Assembly (NCBI RefSeq): GCF_004346225.1 | Contig: NZ_SMAJ01000001.1 | Span: 124,001-188,000 of the forward strand | DNA length: 64,000 bases | Source: Paralcaligenes ureilyticus | Lineage (GTDB): Bacteria > Pseudomonadota > Gammaproteobacteria > Burkholderiales > Burkholderiaceae_B | Direction of reading: 5' to 3' | Part shown: piece after piece, positions 25,371-34,720 of the stretch | How the letters are laid out: each line of letters begins with the position of its first letter | Position numbering within the stretch: the stretch's first letter is position 1 | Program-made: the position numbers and the translations under genes | The notes under the pieces: model-generated | Seen by the model: the letters and a program-made list of their open reading frames with translations, nothing else | The model's database searches: none | What the model was told of the DNA's origin: nothing

Positions 25371-28300
25371 TTTGGCGTGTCCCTTCGGAATCGTAAAAAA
25401 CGGGGCTGCATACCGAAGCGGTCGCATAACCGCCATTGGGCAGCGCCACCGTTATCTTTTCACCCTGGCGCTCCAGGCCTCCTTGCAGCAACCCCAGGGC
25501 AATCGACCGATTGAGTATCGGACTTCTATAGCTGGACGTGACATGGCCCGTCATGACGGCCGGCAACGCGCCGCCCGACTGCGAGACAATCTGCGCGCCC
25601 TCGGGCAGCAGCAAGGCGGGATCGTCGGGCAGCAGGCCCACGAATTGCTTGCGATTGGCCTGCGCCGTATGCGTGCGGCTTAAAGAGCGCTTGCCGATAC
25701 AATCTTTCGTCTTCGCCACCAGCCCGCCCATGCCCAAATCGAAAGGAGACACCGAACCATCGGTATCCTGGCCCACAATGATGTAGCCCTTCTCGGCACG
25801 CAAAACGTGCATGGCTTCGGTCCCGTAAGGCGTAATGGAATACGGACGGCCCGCCTCCATCAGCGCGTCCCAGACATGCTGGCCGCAATTGGCCGGCACG
25901 TTCACTTCGTACGAGCGCTCACCCGAGAAGCTGATGCGCATGACCCGCGCAAAAACGCCCGCAAAGGTTCCCTCGCGAAAGCTCATGAAGGGGAACGCCT
26001 CGTTGGAGAAGTCGATATCGGCGCATACCGCTTGCAATACCTTGCGCGAATTGGGTCCCACCACCGCAAAGGTCGCAAAATGATCGGTGACCGAAGTCAT
26101 GTGCACCTTCAAATGCGGCCATTCAGTCTGGTGCCATCGCTCCATCCAGTTCATGACGCGCGCCGCACCGCCCGAAGTCGTACTCAGAAGAAAGTGCTCC
26201 GGCCCCAGGCGAATATTCACGCCATCGTCGAACACCATGCCGTTTTCATCCAGCATCAGGCCGTAACGGCATTTGCCAACGCCCAGCTTGGTCCACGAAT
26301 TGGTATATATCCGATTCAGGAATTCCGTCGTATCCGGGCCCTGGATATCGATTTTCCCCAAGGTCGAGGAGTCCATGATGCCCACGCTATTGCGCACCGC
26401 AAGGCATTCACGTGAAACCGCCGCATGCAAGTCTTCGCCATTGCGCGGGTAATACCAAGGGCGCTTCCAGTTTCCTACGTCCTCAAACACCGCCCCTTGC
26501 GCAACATTCCATTCGTGCAAACAGGTTTTACGGATCGGATCAAAGAAGTCGCCCAGCTCCCGCCCGGCCAGCGCACCGAAGGTGACCGGCGTGTAATTGG
26601 GGCGAAACGTGGTCGTGCCGGTTTGCGGAATCGTTTTATTCAATACATCGGCCAATATCGCCATGCCGCTGATATTGCCCAGCTTGCCCTGATCGGTGCC
26701 GAACCCCAACGCCGTATAGCGCTTGACGTGCTCGATGGATTCATAGCCTTCGCGCACCGCCAGGTAAATATCCGATACCGCCACATCATTCTGGTAATCG
26801 ACGAATTGCTTGGCACCGCGGCCCACCTTGGCTTTGTGGCCCGCCAGCCAAAGCGCAAGAATCGGGCTCTCGACAACGGCCGGGGTACTCCAGGATACGG
26901 CCTGCGCGGCGGTCACGCCCGCGTGGGCCAAAGCGGCTTGCGCGGCCGATACGCCGCCACTCAAAGCCTCGGCCAACAGAAAATCGCCATTGGCCGCGCC
27001 GGCGCTGAACGCCGGCTGCACAGCCTGGCCGGGGATGAAGCAGGCTTTGGCATCGTTCCATACGGCTCGGCCACCCGACTGCGCAAACAAGTGCAGCACG
27101 GGATTCCAGCCGCCCGACATGGCCAGCAGATCGCAGGGATGCTCGGCCAGGGTCTCTCCTGGCACCCCCTCTTTGCACGCAACAATCTGGACGCTGCGAA
27201 CGTGACGCGTGCCACTGGCTTCAATCACCATGGCTCCGTACATGACCGATATACCTTGGCGCTTCGCCTGTTCGGGCAAAGACCCTTGCGTGGCGGCGCG
27301 GGCGTCAACCACCAGCACCGACGCGCCGTGCCGCGTCAGGTCTATAGCCGTGCGATAGGCCTCGTCGTTGTTGGTAAAGACAACGGCCTTTTTGCCCGGC
27401 AGCACACCATACTGATTGATATAAGCGGAAACGGCCCCCGCCAACATAATGCCCGGCAAATCATTATTGCCAAATATCATGGGGCGCTCGTGAGCGCCGG
27501 CGGCCAGGACAACCGCCTTCGCACGTACTTTGTACAGGCGTTCGCGCACTCCGCGACGGCTGTGCACCGGCAGATGATCCGTCAAACGATGACAGACCGT
27601 CACCAGGTTATGGTCTTGATATCCAAATGCTGTGGCGCGGGTCAATATCTGTACATTGTGGTTCGCCTGGAGCTCGGCCGCGATATGCTCCACCCATACG
27701 TCGACCGGTTTGCCGTCGATGGTGGCACCCACAAGGGGTGCCGCTACATTAGCTACCGCCACATCAGCTATCGCTGCGGCTTTGTCGTGGCGCCCGCTCT
27801 CGGTATCCTGGCTTAACAAAGAGCCGCCTAACTCCGCGTGGTCTTCGACCAGCATCACTCGCGCGCCCGATCGCGCCGCCGTGTAGGCCGCGGCCAACCC
27901 CGCAGGCCCGGCGCCCACCACCAGCACATCGCAATGGGCATAGGTTTTTTCGTAACGATCCGGGTCGGGCAGCCGGGGCGACGAGCCCAAACCCGCCGCC
28001 TCGCGAATACGTGCTTCATATTTCGGCCACAACTTCTTGGGCCACATAAAGGTTTTGTAATAGAAACCCGCTGGAATAAAACGCGCAAAGCGCTGTACAA
28101 ACGCCATGCGATCATTTTCCAGACTGGGCGACGCATTCACGCTGCTTGCCACCAGGCCGCTATAAAGCTCCACCTCGGTCGCACGCGGATTGGGCACGGC
28201 ATAGGCGCCTTCTTCAAGCTGTACGATGGCGTTGGGTTCTTCCACGCCCGCTGTCATGATTCCGCGCGGGCGATGGTACTTCCAGCTGCGCGCCACAAAA

Positions 28301-28437
28301 TGCACGCCCGCGCCCAGCAAGGCCGAAGCCAGCGTGTCCCCCTGAAAACCCCGATACGTTTTTCCGTTAAACAAAAATTCCACCGGCTTGGAACGATCAA
28401 CCCGCCCTGTTGAATCCAGACGATACGACTGACTCAT
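25360..28437 (-). CDS. soxA: sarcosine oxidase alpha subunit, with in-frame REP insertion
   Basis: 1025 residues, about 25 longer than usual. It has an N-terminal 2Fe-2S-like / FAD-NAD module (VEFLFNGKTYRGFQGDTLAS, LVVGAGPAGLAAAYTAARSG) and a C-terminal aminomethyltransferase (GcvT-like) domain that passes the methylene group to THF. Residues 231-238 (VAAPLVGA) are encoded by a REP palindrome; the surrounding low-complexity Ala/Val stretch from about residue 212 to 240 lies between LGGSLLS and IDGKPVDVW, a place where related proteins have no insert. The frame stays open. The start overlaps soxD by four bases and has GAGGA upstream. It oxidises sarcosine to glycine. Confidence 0.93.
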   Translation of the reverse strand: MSQSYRLDSTGRVDRSKPVEFLFNGKTYRGFQGDTLASALLGAGVHFVARSWKYHRPRGIMTAGVEEPNAIVQLEEGAYAVPNPRATEVELYSGLVASSVNASPSLENDRMAFVQRFARFIPAGFYYKTFMWPKKLWPKYEARIREAAGLGSSPRLPDPDRYEKTYAHCDVLVVGAGPAGLAAAYTAARSGARVMLVEDHAELGGSLLSQDTESGRHDKAAAIADVAVANVAAPLVGATIDGKPVDVWVEHIAAELQANHNVQILTRATAFGYQDHNLVTVCHRLTDHLPVHSRRGVRERLYKVRAKAVVLAAGAHERPMIFGNNDLPGIMLAGAVSAYINQYGVLPGKKAVVFTNNDEAYRTAIDLTRHGASVLVVDARAATQGSLPEQAKRQGISVMYGAMVIEASGTRHVRSVQIVACKEGVPGETLAEHPCDLLAMSGGWNPVLHLFAQSGGRAVWNDAKACFIPGQAVQPAFSAGAANGDFLLAEALSGGVSAAQAALAHAGVTAAQAVSWSTPAVVESPILALWLAGHKAKVGRGAKQFVDYQNDVAVSDIYLAVREGYESIEHVKRYTALGFGTDQGKLGNISGMAILADVLNKTIPQTGTTTFRPNYTPVTFGALAGRELGDFFDPIRKTCLHEWNVAQGAVFEDVGNWKRPWYYPRNGEDLHAAVSRECLAVRNSVGIMDSSTLGKIDIQGPDTTEFLNRIYTNSWTKLGVGKCRYGLMLDENGMVFDDGVNIRLGPEHFLLSTTSGGAARVMNWMERWHQTEWPHLKVHMTSVTDHFATFAVVGPNSRKVLQAVCADIDFSNEAFPFMSFREGTFAGVFARVMRISFSGERSYEVNVPANCGQHVWDALMEAGRPYSITPYGTEAMHVLRAEKGYIIVGQDTDGSVSPFDLGMGGLVAKTKDCIGKRSLSRTHTAQANRKQFVGLLPDDPALLLPEGAQIVSQSGGALPAVMTGHVTSSYRSPILNRSIALGLLQGGLERQGEKITVALPNGGYATASVCSPVFYDSEGTRQNAD
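27724..27747 (-). repeat. REP palindrome inside soxA
   Basis: A complete GGCACCC/GGGTGCC copy within the coding sequence, read in frame as VAAPLVGA. The next bases (ATTAGCTA) match those after a half copy at 24642, so flanking sequence was carried with it. Confidence 0.95.
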
Positions 28438-28718
28438 TCCTCTACTCCCTCATTGGGTTGCGCAAACTTTTCATAACTTTTTATTTCGTACGATACGGTG
28501 TCGCGTTCAAGCTTGAACCAACGCCGGCACCCCTGGGTGTGATGCCATTGCTCGCGGTGCAATCCGCGCGCGTTTTCGCGCATGAACACGTAATCGCCCC
28601 ACTCTTTATCCGTTAAATTCTCGCTGTCGACCGGGCGCACAATATCGGCCTCGCCACCACAGCTGAACTCGGTTTCGGCGCGTTCGCCGCACCAGGGGCA
28701 TTTAATCAATAACATCAT
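28434..28718 (-). CDS. soxD: sarcosine oxidase delta subunit
   Basis: About 94 residues from the ATG at 28718 (ATG at 28715 equally possible). It has the SoxD zinc site: IKCPWCGERAETEF near the N-terminus and HTQGCRRWF near residue 65, supplying three Cys and one His. EWGDYVFMRENARGLHREQW is also characteristic. It overlaps soxA by ATGA. A REP pair lies directly upstream, between it and soxB. Confidence 0.92.
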   Translation of the reverse strand: MMLLIKCPWCGERAETEFSCGGEADIVRPVDSENLTDKEWGDYVFMRENARGLHREQWHHTQGCRRWFKLERDTVSYEIKSYEKFAQPNEGVEE

Positions 28719-28734
28719 TGGTTCCGGAATAAAT

Positions 28735-28803
28735 GGCACCCACAAGGGGTGCCGCCACAAAAACGTACTGCTGAATCATGTAGCGGCACCCCTTGTGGGT
28801 GCC
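28735..28803. repeat. REP pair in the soxB-soxD gap
   Basis: Minus copy 28735-28758 and plus copy 28780-28803, both GGCACCC type, head to head with a 21-bp spacer that begins AAAAACGT. The pair lies inside the sox operon. Confidence 0.9.
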
Positions 28804-28875
28804 ACCACGCCAACGCGACAACCCACATACCCACCACGCATGCAACGGTCGCCCCTGTAGCCGCCAAAATCTTGT

Positions 28876-30120
28876 TCAATGTGCAACCGCCGCTGCGCCA
28901 TGCTCATCGATCAGGTGGCCGGTATAAAAGCGGTCAAGTGAAAACGGCGCATTAATGGGGTGGGGGTTGTCGTTGGCAACGGTGTGCGCAAAAACCCATC
29001 CCGATCCCGGCGTGGCCTTGAAGCCGCCGGTACCCCAACCACAGTTGAAATAAAGACCCTTGACATCGGTTTTTGAAATAATCGGACAGGCATCGGGCGA
29101 CACATCGACCACGCCCCCCCATTGACGATTCATCCGCACCCGGCTAAATATCGGGAACATCTCAACAATGGCCTTCAACGTTCCTTCGATCAACTGGAAG
29201 CTGCCTCGCTGCCCGTAACCGGTATATTGATCAATGCCCGCGCCAATCACCAGATCGCCCTTGTCCGACTGACTGATGTAGGCGTGAATGGCGTTGGACA
29301 TGACGACCGTGTCGAGAACCGGTTTGATCGATTCGGACACGAGTGCTTGCAACGGATGACTCTCAAGCGGCAGGCGTATGCCCGCCATGGCGGCCAGTAC
29401 ACTGGAGTTGCCCGCCGTCACCACCGCAACCTTCTTGGCCTTGATAAAGCCCTTCACCGTGTCAACGCCGGTCACCGCCCCGTTTTCACGGCGAATGCCC
29501 GTGACGCCGCAGTTCTGGATAATGTCGACCCCGTATTTATCGGCACCGCGTGCAAAGCCCCAGGCCACGGCATCGTGGCGGGCCACACCGCCGCGGCGCT
29601 GAAACGACGCGCCCATCACGGGATAGTGGCAGTCCAGATTGATGATGGGCACAATTTCCTTGATCTGGTCGCGCGTGAGGAATTCGGCGTCCACGCCGTT
29701 CAACCGATTGGCGTTGACGCGGCGCTGCGTATCGCGCACTTCCTGCAAGGTATGGGCCAGGTTCATCACCCCACGCTGGCTGAACATCACGTTGTAGTTC
29801 AGATCCTGCGACAGGCCTTCCCACAGCCCCATGGCCGTTTCATACAGGCGGGCCGATTCATCCCACAAATAATTGGACCGGACAATAGTCGTATTGCGTG
29901 CGGTATTGCCCCCGCCCAGCCAGCCTTTTTCAATGACGGCGATATTCTTCACGCCATGTTCCTTGGCCAGGTAATAGGCCGTTGCCAGCCCATGACCGCC
30001 GCCGCCGACCACGACCACGTCATACTCACGCTTGGGTTCCGGGCTTTTCCAGGCCCGCTGCCAATTCTGGTTATAGGAAAGCCCATTACGGATCAGGCTG
30101 AAAATGGAATATCGACTCAT
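28876..30120 (-). CDS. soxB: sarcosine oxidase beta subunit
   Basis: 414 residues, the normal length. A DAO-family FAD fold begins at [19 protein letters not shown] (residues 34-52). [20 protein letters not shown] is characteristic of SoxB, and [16 protein letters not shown] holds the His region used for covalent FMN in heterotetrameric enzymes. The C-terminal [19 protein letters not shown] closes the FAD site. It catalyses oxidation of sarcosine. It starts 6 bp after the sdaB stop, so the two are co-transcribed. Confidence 0.95.
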   Translation of the reverse strand: MSRYSIFSLIRNGLSYNQNWQRAWKSPEPKREYDVVVVGGGGHGLATAYYLAKEHGVKNIAVIEKGWLGGGNTARNTTIVRSNYLWDESARLYETAMGLWEGLSQDLNYNVMFSQRGVMNLAHTLQEVRDTQRRVNANRLNGVDAEFLTRDQIKEIVPIINLDCHYPVMGASFQRRGGVARHDAVAWGFARGADKYGVDIIQNCGVTGIRRENGAVTGVDTVKGFIKAKKVAVVTAGNSSVLAAMAGIRLPLESHPLQALVSESIKPVLDTVVMSNAIHAYISQSDKGDLVIGAGIDQYTGYGQRGSFQLIEGTLKAIVEMFPIFSRVRMNRQWGGVVDVSPDACPIISKTDVKGLYFNCGWGTGGFKATPGSGWVFAHTVANDNPHPINAPFSLDRFYTGHLIDEHGAAAVAH

Positions 30121-30126
30121 AGTTGC

Positions 30127-31497
30127 TCAGCATTCAATAACGTTCACGGCCAAACCGCCGCGCGACGTTTCTTTGTATTTGGTTTTCATGTCGGCGCCTG
30201 TTTGCATCATGGTCTTAATGACTTCGTCCAATGACACATAATGCGTCCCGTCGCCGCGCATCGCCAGGCGCGCGGCGTTAATGGCTTTGACTCCGCCCAT
30301 GGCATTGCGCTCGACGCAAGGGATTTGAACCAGCCCGCCGACCGGATCGCACGTCATACCCAGGTTGTGCTCCATGCCGATCTCGGCCGCATTTTCAATT
30401 TGCGCGTTGGTGCCGCCCATGACCGCTGCCAACGCGCCGGCCGCCATCGAACAGGCCACGCCGACCTCGCCCTGACAACCCACTTCGGCGCCCGAGATCG
30501 AGGCATTTTCCTTGTACAGGATGCCAATTGCCGCCGCGGTCAACAAGAAGTCGACAACTCCATCCGCATTCGCCCCGGGGATAAACCGGAGGTAATACTG
30601 CAGCACCGCGGGGACCACGCCCGCCGCGCCGTTGGTCGGCGCCGTGACCACCCGGCCGCCCGCTGCGTTTTCTTCATTCACCGCCATGGCGTACAAATTG
30701 ACCCAGTCGAGCATGGTCAGGGGGTCGCGCGATGACTCTTCGGACTGCTCGGACAGCGCGCGATACTGGGCCGCGGCGCGGCGCTTCATTTTCATGGGGC
30801 CGGGCAAATGACCCTGAGCCGCGCAGCCGCGCTTGATACAGGCGGCCATGACATCCCAGATATTCAGCACTCCCGCGCGCACCTGATCCTCCGTGCGCCA
30901 GGACTTTTCGTTTTCCATCATGAGCCCGGCAATCGTCAGATTCGCCTCGCCCGCCATCTTCAATAACTCGGCGGCGCTCTTGTACGGATACGGAACCGGT
31001 GTATCGTCGGCCGAATTAACGCGCATCCCGTCACAGTTCATGACGAAGCCGCCACCGATGGAGTAATACTCTTTTTTCATGAGCACCGCGCCGGCCGAGT
31101 CGCTTGCAATAAAACGCATGCCATTCGAATGCAGGGCCAGCACGCCGCGGTTGAAATGGATATGCTGCTTTTCAACGAAGGGAACCGCAACCTGATTCAA
31201 CAGGCGGATTTCCCCGCTCGCCCGGATGCCTTCGATAACCTGCGGCACAACGTCCGGGTCGATCAGGTGAGGCTGATAGCCGCACAAGCCCAGCATAATG
31301 GCGGTGTCGGTGCCGTGGCCCTTGCCGGTTGCGCCCAGGGAGCCGTATAGTTCAATACGCAAGCCGGCCACCGCTGACAGCAAATCGGCTTCTTCCAGGC
31401 GATGCGCAAAGCGCGCGGCCGCAATCATGGGCCCCACGGTATGCGAACTGGACGGTCCGATTCCGATTTTGAATAAATCGAAAGTACTCAGCGACAT
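30127..31497 (-). CDS. sdaB: L-serine ammonia-lyase (single-chain, Fe-S)
   Basis: 456 residues from the ATG at 31497 with GGAG at 6 bp; a GTG four codons upstream would overlap that box. Converts serine, made from glycine and methylene-THF, to pyruvate. [16 protein letters not shown] at the N-terminus is a signature. Cysteines for the 4Fe-4S cluster are in [16 protein letters not shown] and [11 protein letters not shown]. The product completes the path from betaine to central metabolism. In pseudomonad clusters sdaB sits close to the sox genes too, but here it leads them. Confidence 0.93.
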   Translation of the reverse strand: MSLSTFDLFKIGIGPSSSHTVGPMIAAARFAHRLEEADLLSAVAGLRIELYGSLGATGKGHGTDTAIMLGLCGYQPHLIDPDVVPQVIEGIRASGEIRLLNQVAVPFVEKQHIHFNRGVLALHSNGMRFIASDSAGAVLMKKEYYSIGGGFVMNCDGMRVNSADDTPVPYPYKSAAELLKMAGEANLTIAGLMMENEKSWRTEDQVRAGVLNIWDVMAACIKRGCAAQGHLPGPMKMKRRAAAQYRALSEQSEESSRDPLTMLDWVNLYAMAVNEENAAGGRVVTAPTNGAAGVVPAVLQYYLRFIPGANADGVVDFLLTAAAIGILYKENASISGAEVGCQGEVGVACSMAAGALAAVMGGTNAQIENAAEIGMEHNLGMTCDPVGGLVQIPCVERNAMGGVKAINAARLAMRGDGTHYVSLDEVIKTMMQTGADMKTKYKETSRGGLAVNVIEC

Positions 31498-31526
31498 GCT
31501 TGTCTCCACGCCTGTGTTATTTTTTT

Positions 31527-31541
31527 ATTTATCCGATAAAT
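31527..31541. promoter_or_regulatory. perfect dyad in the sdaB leader
   Basis: ATTTATCCGATAAAT is a 15-bp perfect palindrome about 30 bp upstream of the sdaB start, in an AT-rich gap. It could be an operator or part of the promoter. No match elsewhere in the window was noticed. Confidence 0.35.
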
Positions 31542-31659
31542 ACCGGAATTGACAACACCTGCGTAGTACAACAATCAAACGCCTGCCGAGCTAGAATAAA
31601 GACGCCATTCAACTAGAACAATTGCGTCAAACCTTGAAGGCCGAGGGTAAACCATTTGC

Positions 31660-32700
31660 TTAATAAAACTCGGTCCGATTCGGGAAAATCTCCTGATAAT
31701 TGACCTCGTCGAGCCCGGCCATTCTTTTTTCACGCCGAAAGGTGCTGGGAGACACCGCGTAGATCTGGCGAAACTCCCGCCCCATGTGGGAGGCATCCGA
31801 AAATCCGCAATCGGATGACACGGCGGAGATCGTTTTATCGGTGTTCAGCAAAGTCCAGGCCGCAACCCGCAAACGCATGGCCCGGGCAAAGGCCTGGGGC
31901 GTTCTGCCGGTATCGGCCTTGAATACCCGTTCGAACTGGCGGCTGGACACATTCAGCTTTTTCGCCATCTCTTCCAGAGTCAAGGTTTTGCTGACATGCT
32001 GCTCCATCAATAGCATGGCGCGTTTCACAATGGGATGGGCCGATGGCTCCAGGCCCGGAGGATGAGGCTGCGGCGCATTGATGGTATCGGCCCGGTCCAC
32101 CAGCAAAATGCGCAGCGCCTTTTGAACCGTGGACAGGTCGATATGGCGCTTGAGGATAGCCGCCGCAACATCGATCGATGCACGGCCTCCGGAACAGGTA
32201 ATGCGGCGATCATCCATCACGAACAAGCGGTCGGCAACGAGCCGGGTGTGATCGACATGAGGGAATTGCTCGAGGAAATCCCAATAATGAAACCAGCTGA
32301 CGCAAATGCGATGTTTGGCCAGAACCCCCGCGCGCATCAGGGCGAAGGTTCCGGTGCAAATGCCGACCAGCGTCGTTTTCGTTTTCCCGACGGCCTGGAT
32401 GAAATCCAGCGTCGCCTGACTGGGCTCGGACCCTTTGCGCAACAGGCCGCCTACCACCACTACATAATCAAACCGCGCCGGGTCGCCCAGATCTTCCCAG
32501 GGGGTCGTCTCGATGCCGCAGCTGGCGCGAACAGGCCGCTTGGCGTCTCCGATGAGCGACCAGCAACACCTGACGGGGCGGCTATTGTCGCCCTCGTCGC
32601 TCGCCAGCCTGAGCATATCGACCAGGCCCGAAAACGCCGTCAGCGTGAAATTGGGCAGCAACAATATGCCGAACCAAACGGGCTTGGCGGCGGCTGACAT
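31660..32700 (-). CDS. GlxA-type AraC regulator, second paralog
   Basis: 346 residues from the ATG at 32700; starts at 32727 and 32769 are possible. The N-terminal DJ-1/PfpI-like domain (VWFGILLLPNFTLTAFSGLVDML, VGICTGTFALMRAGVLAK, ITCSGGRASIDVAA) and C-terminal AraC HTH (LTLEEMAKKLNVSSRQFERV, ISAVSSDCGFSDASHMGREF) match the CdhR/GbdR/SouR group of regulators of carnitine, betaine and sarcosine breakdown. It lies divergent to purU and convergent to none of its neighbours. Ligand not deducible; sarcosine or dimethylglycine sensing is inference. Confidence 0.82.
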   Translation of the reverse strand: MSAAAKPVWFGILLLPNFTLTAFSGLVDMLRLASDEGDNSRPVRCCWSLIGDAKRPVRASCGIETTPWEDLGDPARFDYVVVVGGLLRKGSEPSQATLDFIQAVGKTKTTLVGICTGTFALMRAGVLAKHRICVSWFHYWDFLEQFPHVDHTRLVADRLFVMDDRRITCSGGRASIDVAAAILKRHIDLSTVQKALRILLVDRADTINAPQPHPPGLEPSAHPIVKRAMLLMEQHVSKTLTLEEMAKKLNVSSRQFERVFKADTGRTPQAFARAMRLRVAAWTLLNTDKTISAVSSDCGFSDASHMGREFRQIYAVSPSTFRREKRMAGLDEVNYQEIFPNRTEFY

Positions 32701-32819
32701 GTCTTCGCAGGGCAAGGCACACCTCATGGAGAAATCATCGCTTATGTACCTGAGTTCAGGCAGTTTCATTCTATTCCGATCCGGCGCTTTCCTGTTGTAC
32801 TACCCGCTCCATACCGTTT

Positions 32820-32876
32820 GGCAGCCACTAGGGCTGCTGCTACACGAGACATGGCACCCACAAGGGGTGCCGCTAC
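32820..32876 (-). repeat. REP pair, same orientation, next to the purU start
   Basis: A degenerate GGCAGCC-type copy (32820-32843, with CTAGG loop changes) and an intact GGCACCC-type copy (32853-32876), both minus, the only same-orientation pair in the window. The second ends 14 bp before purU. Confidence 0.85.
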
Positions 32877-32890
32877 ATAAAGCGACGACT

Positions 32891-33769
32891 ATGCCCACCG
32901 ACACCAGCCTGCCCCCGAACCGTGCATTTTGTCTCAACATCGCCTGCCCCAGCCAGGCCGGCGAAGTGGCGGCCGTTGTCGCATTCCTGGACCGGCACCA
33001 CGGATACATCGACGAATTCCAGGTATTCGACGACAAGTTCAAGCAGCGTTTTTTTGTGCGCTGCGCTTTTCACACCACCGTACAGGACGCCCTGAGCCTT
33101 TCGACGCTGCAGCGGGAATTCCAGCAGATCGGCCGGCAGTTCGACATGGAATGGCAAATCTACGACATCAGCACGAAACCGCGTGTCCTGATCATGGTGT
33201 CGCGCCTGGATCACTGTTTAAACGACCTGCTCTTTCGCTGGCGCATGAACGAGCTGCCCATGGACATTACCGCCGTCGCCTCGAACCACACCCTTTTGCA
33301 ACACCTGGCCGAACAACACGGCCTGCCTTTTGCGCACCTGCCTATCACACCCGAAACCAAACTGGAACAGGAAGAAAAACTGCTGCGCCTTGTCGACGAA
33401 ACCCGCAGCGACCTGGTCGTCCTGGCGCGCTACATGCAAGTACTCAGCCCTGCAACCAGTAAAAAGCTGGCCGGGCGCGCCATCAATATCCACCACTCCT
33501 TCCTGCCGGGTTTCAAGGGAGCCAAGCCCTATCACCAGGCCTACGATCGCGGGGTCAAGGTGATAGGGGCGACCGCCCACTTCATCACCGATGACCTGGA
33601 CGAGGGGCCGATCATCGAACAAGTCGTCGAACGCGTTACCAACGCCCATGGCCCGGACCAATTGTTGACCGTCGGGCGCGACATGGAATGCCAGGCACTG
33701 GCTCGAGCGGTCAAGTCGTTTATCGAGCGGCGCGTATTCATTAACGGCAACCGAACCATTTTGCTTTAA
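32891..33769 (+). CDS. purU: formyltetrahydrofolate deformylase
   Basis: 292 residues. An N-terminal ACT domain (FCLNIACPSQAGEVAAVVAFL) precedes the formyl transferase-like hydrolase domain with VASNHTLLQHLAEQHGLPF, LARYMQVLSP, INIHHSFLPGFKGAKPYHQAYDRGVKVIGATAHF and TDDLDEGPII, which hold the catalytic Asn-His-Asp. It frees formate and THF from 10-formyl-THF, recycling the one-carbon load of sarcosine oxidation. No good Shine-Dalgarno is visible; a REP hairpin sits where the leader would be. Confidence 0.93.
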   Translation: MPTDTSLPPNRAFCLNIACPSQAGEVAAVVAFLDRHHGYIDEFQVFDDKFKQRFFVRCAFHTTVQDALSLSTLQREFQQIGRQFDMEWQIYDISTKPRVLIMVSRLDHCLNDLLFRWRMNELPMDITAVASNHTLLQHLAEQHGLPFAHLPITPETKLEQEEKLLRLVDETRSDLVVLARYMQVLSPATSKKLAGRAINIHHSFLPGFKGAKPYHQAYDRGVKVIGATAHFITDDLDEGPIIEQVVERVTNAHGPDQLLTVGRDMECQALARAVKSFIERRVFINGNRTILL

Positions 33770-33799
33770 AACAAATGGCCGGCGCCGCCCGCGGCCTCT

Positions 33800-34720
33800 T
33801 TAACCGGTAACCCCCTTCAGCTTGTTCATTAAACGCGCAAACGGCGTAACGCGGCTTTGCTGCGGGTCAATACCGAAACTCTCGGTAATGCGATCGAGAA
33901 TAATGGCAAGCAACACCACGGCCAAACCGCTTTCCACCCCCAGGCCGATATCCAGCCGTTGGATACTGGCCAGCACATCATTGCCCAGCCCGCCCGCGCC
34001 AACCATGGACGCAATAATCACCATCGACAGCGCCATCATGATGGTTTGATTGATACCGGCCATAATCGACGGCATGGCGTTGGGAATTTGTACCTTAAGC
34101 AATAACTGGCCCGGCTTGCAGCCAAACGCCAGCCCGGCCTCGACGATTTCATTATTCACCTGGCGGATTCCCAGCGCCGTCAGGCGCACGGCGGGCGGCA
34201 TGGCGAAAACCACCGTGGCCAGAATGCCCGGCACCCGTCCAAGGCCGAAAAACATCGCCGCCGGAATCAAATAAACAAACGCGGGCATGGTTTGCATCAA
34301 ATCCAGAGCGGGGCGAACAATCGTCGATACGGTTCTATTGCGGGCCGCCCAAATGCCAAGGGGGATGCCAAACGCCAGGCTGATCAAGGTCGACGAAAAC
34401 GTCAGGCCCAGCGTGATGACCGTTTGGTCCCAGAAATGCGTGTTATCGATAAGCAACAAGGAAAGCAGGGTAAACAAGGCAAACCGCAAGCCCACCCGCC
34501 ACAGGCCCAGCGCGACAAATATGCTGATCATCAACCAGACGGGCAAAGAAACCAGCCCCGACTCTATCGCCCCCGAAAATGAATGAATCAGGAATCCGAA
34601 CGAATCAAAAATATTGCCGTGCTTATCCAGCATGTAATTAACGCCGGAATCCACCCAATGCCCCAAGGGCAATTTATGGCTTCCCCACCAGAGCACTAAC
34701 TGGGTCAGTTGATCGCTCAT
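33800..34720 (-). CDS. quaternary-amine ABC transporter permease
   Basis: 306 residues from the ATG overlapping the ATPase stop. Several hydrophobic segments and the inner-membrane ABC coupling motif EAGLAFGCKPGQLLLKVQIPNAMPSIMAG are present, as in ProW/CbcW/ChoW permeases. N-terminal GHWVDSGVNYMLDKHGNIFDSFG is typical of the betaine/choline branch. With the ATPase upstream and a binding protein (probably that at 22557) it would import choline, betaine or a related compound. Confidence 0.9.
   Translation of the reverse strand: MSDQLTQLVLWWGSHKLPLGHWVDSGVNYMLDKHGNIFDSFGFLIHSFSGAIESGLVSLPVWLMISIFVALGLWRVGLRFALFTLLSLLLIDNTHFWDQTVITLGLTFSSTLISLAFGIPLGIWAARNRTVSTIVRPALDLMQTMPAFVYLIPAAMFFGLGRVPGILATVVFAMPPAVRLTALGIRQVNNEIVEAGLAFGCKPGQLLLKVQIPNAMPSIMAGINQTIMMALSMVIIASMVGAGGLGNDVLASIQRLDIGLGVESGLAVVLLAIILDRITESFGIDPQQSRVTPFARLMNKLKGVTG

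Noticed and set aside
26425-27816. 463-residue plus-strand open frame
   Set aside because: Antisense shadow of soxA; Arg/His/Gly-rich composition, no RBS.
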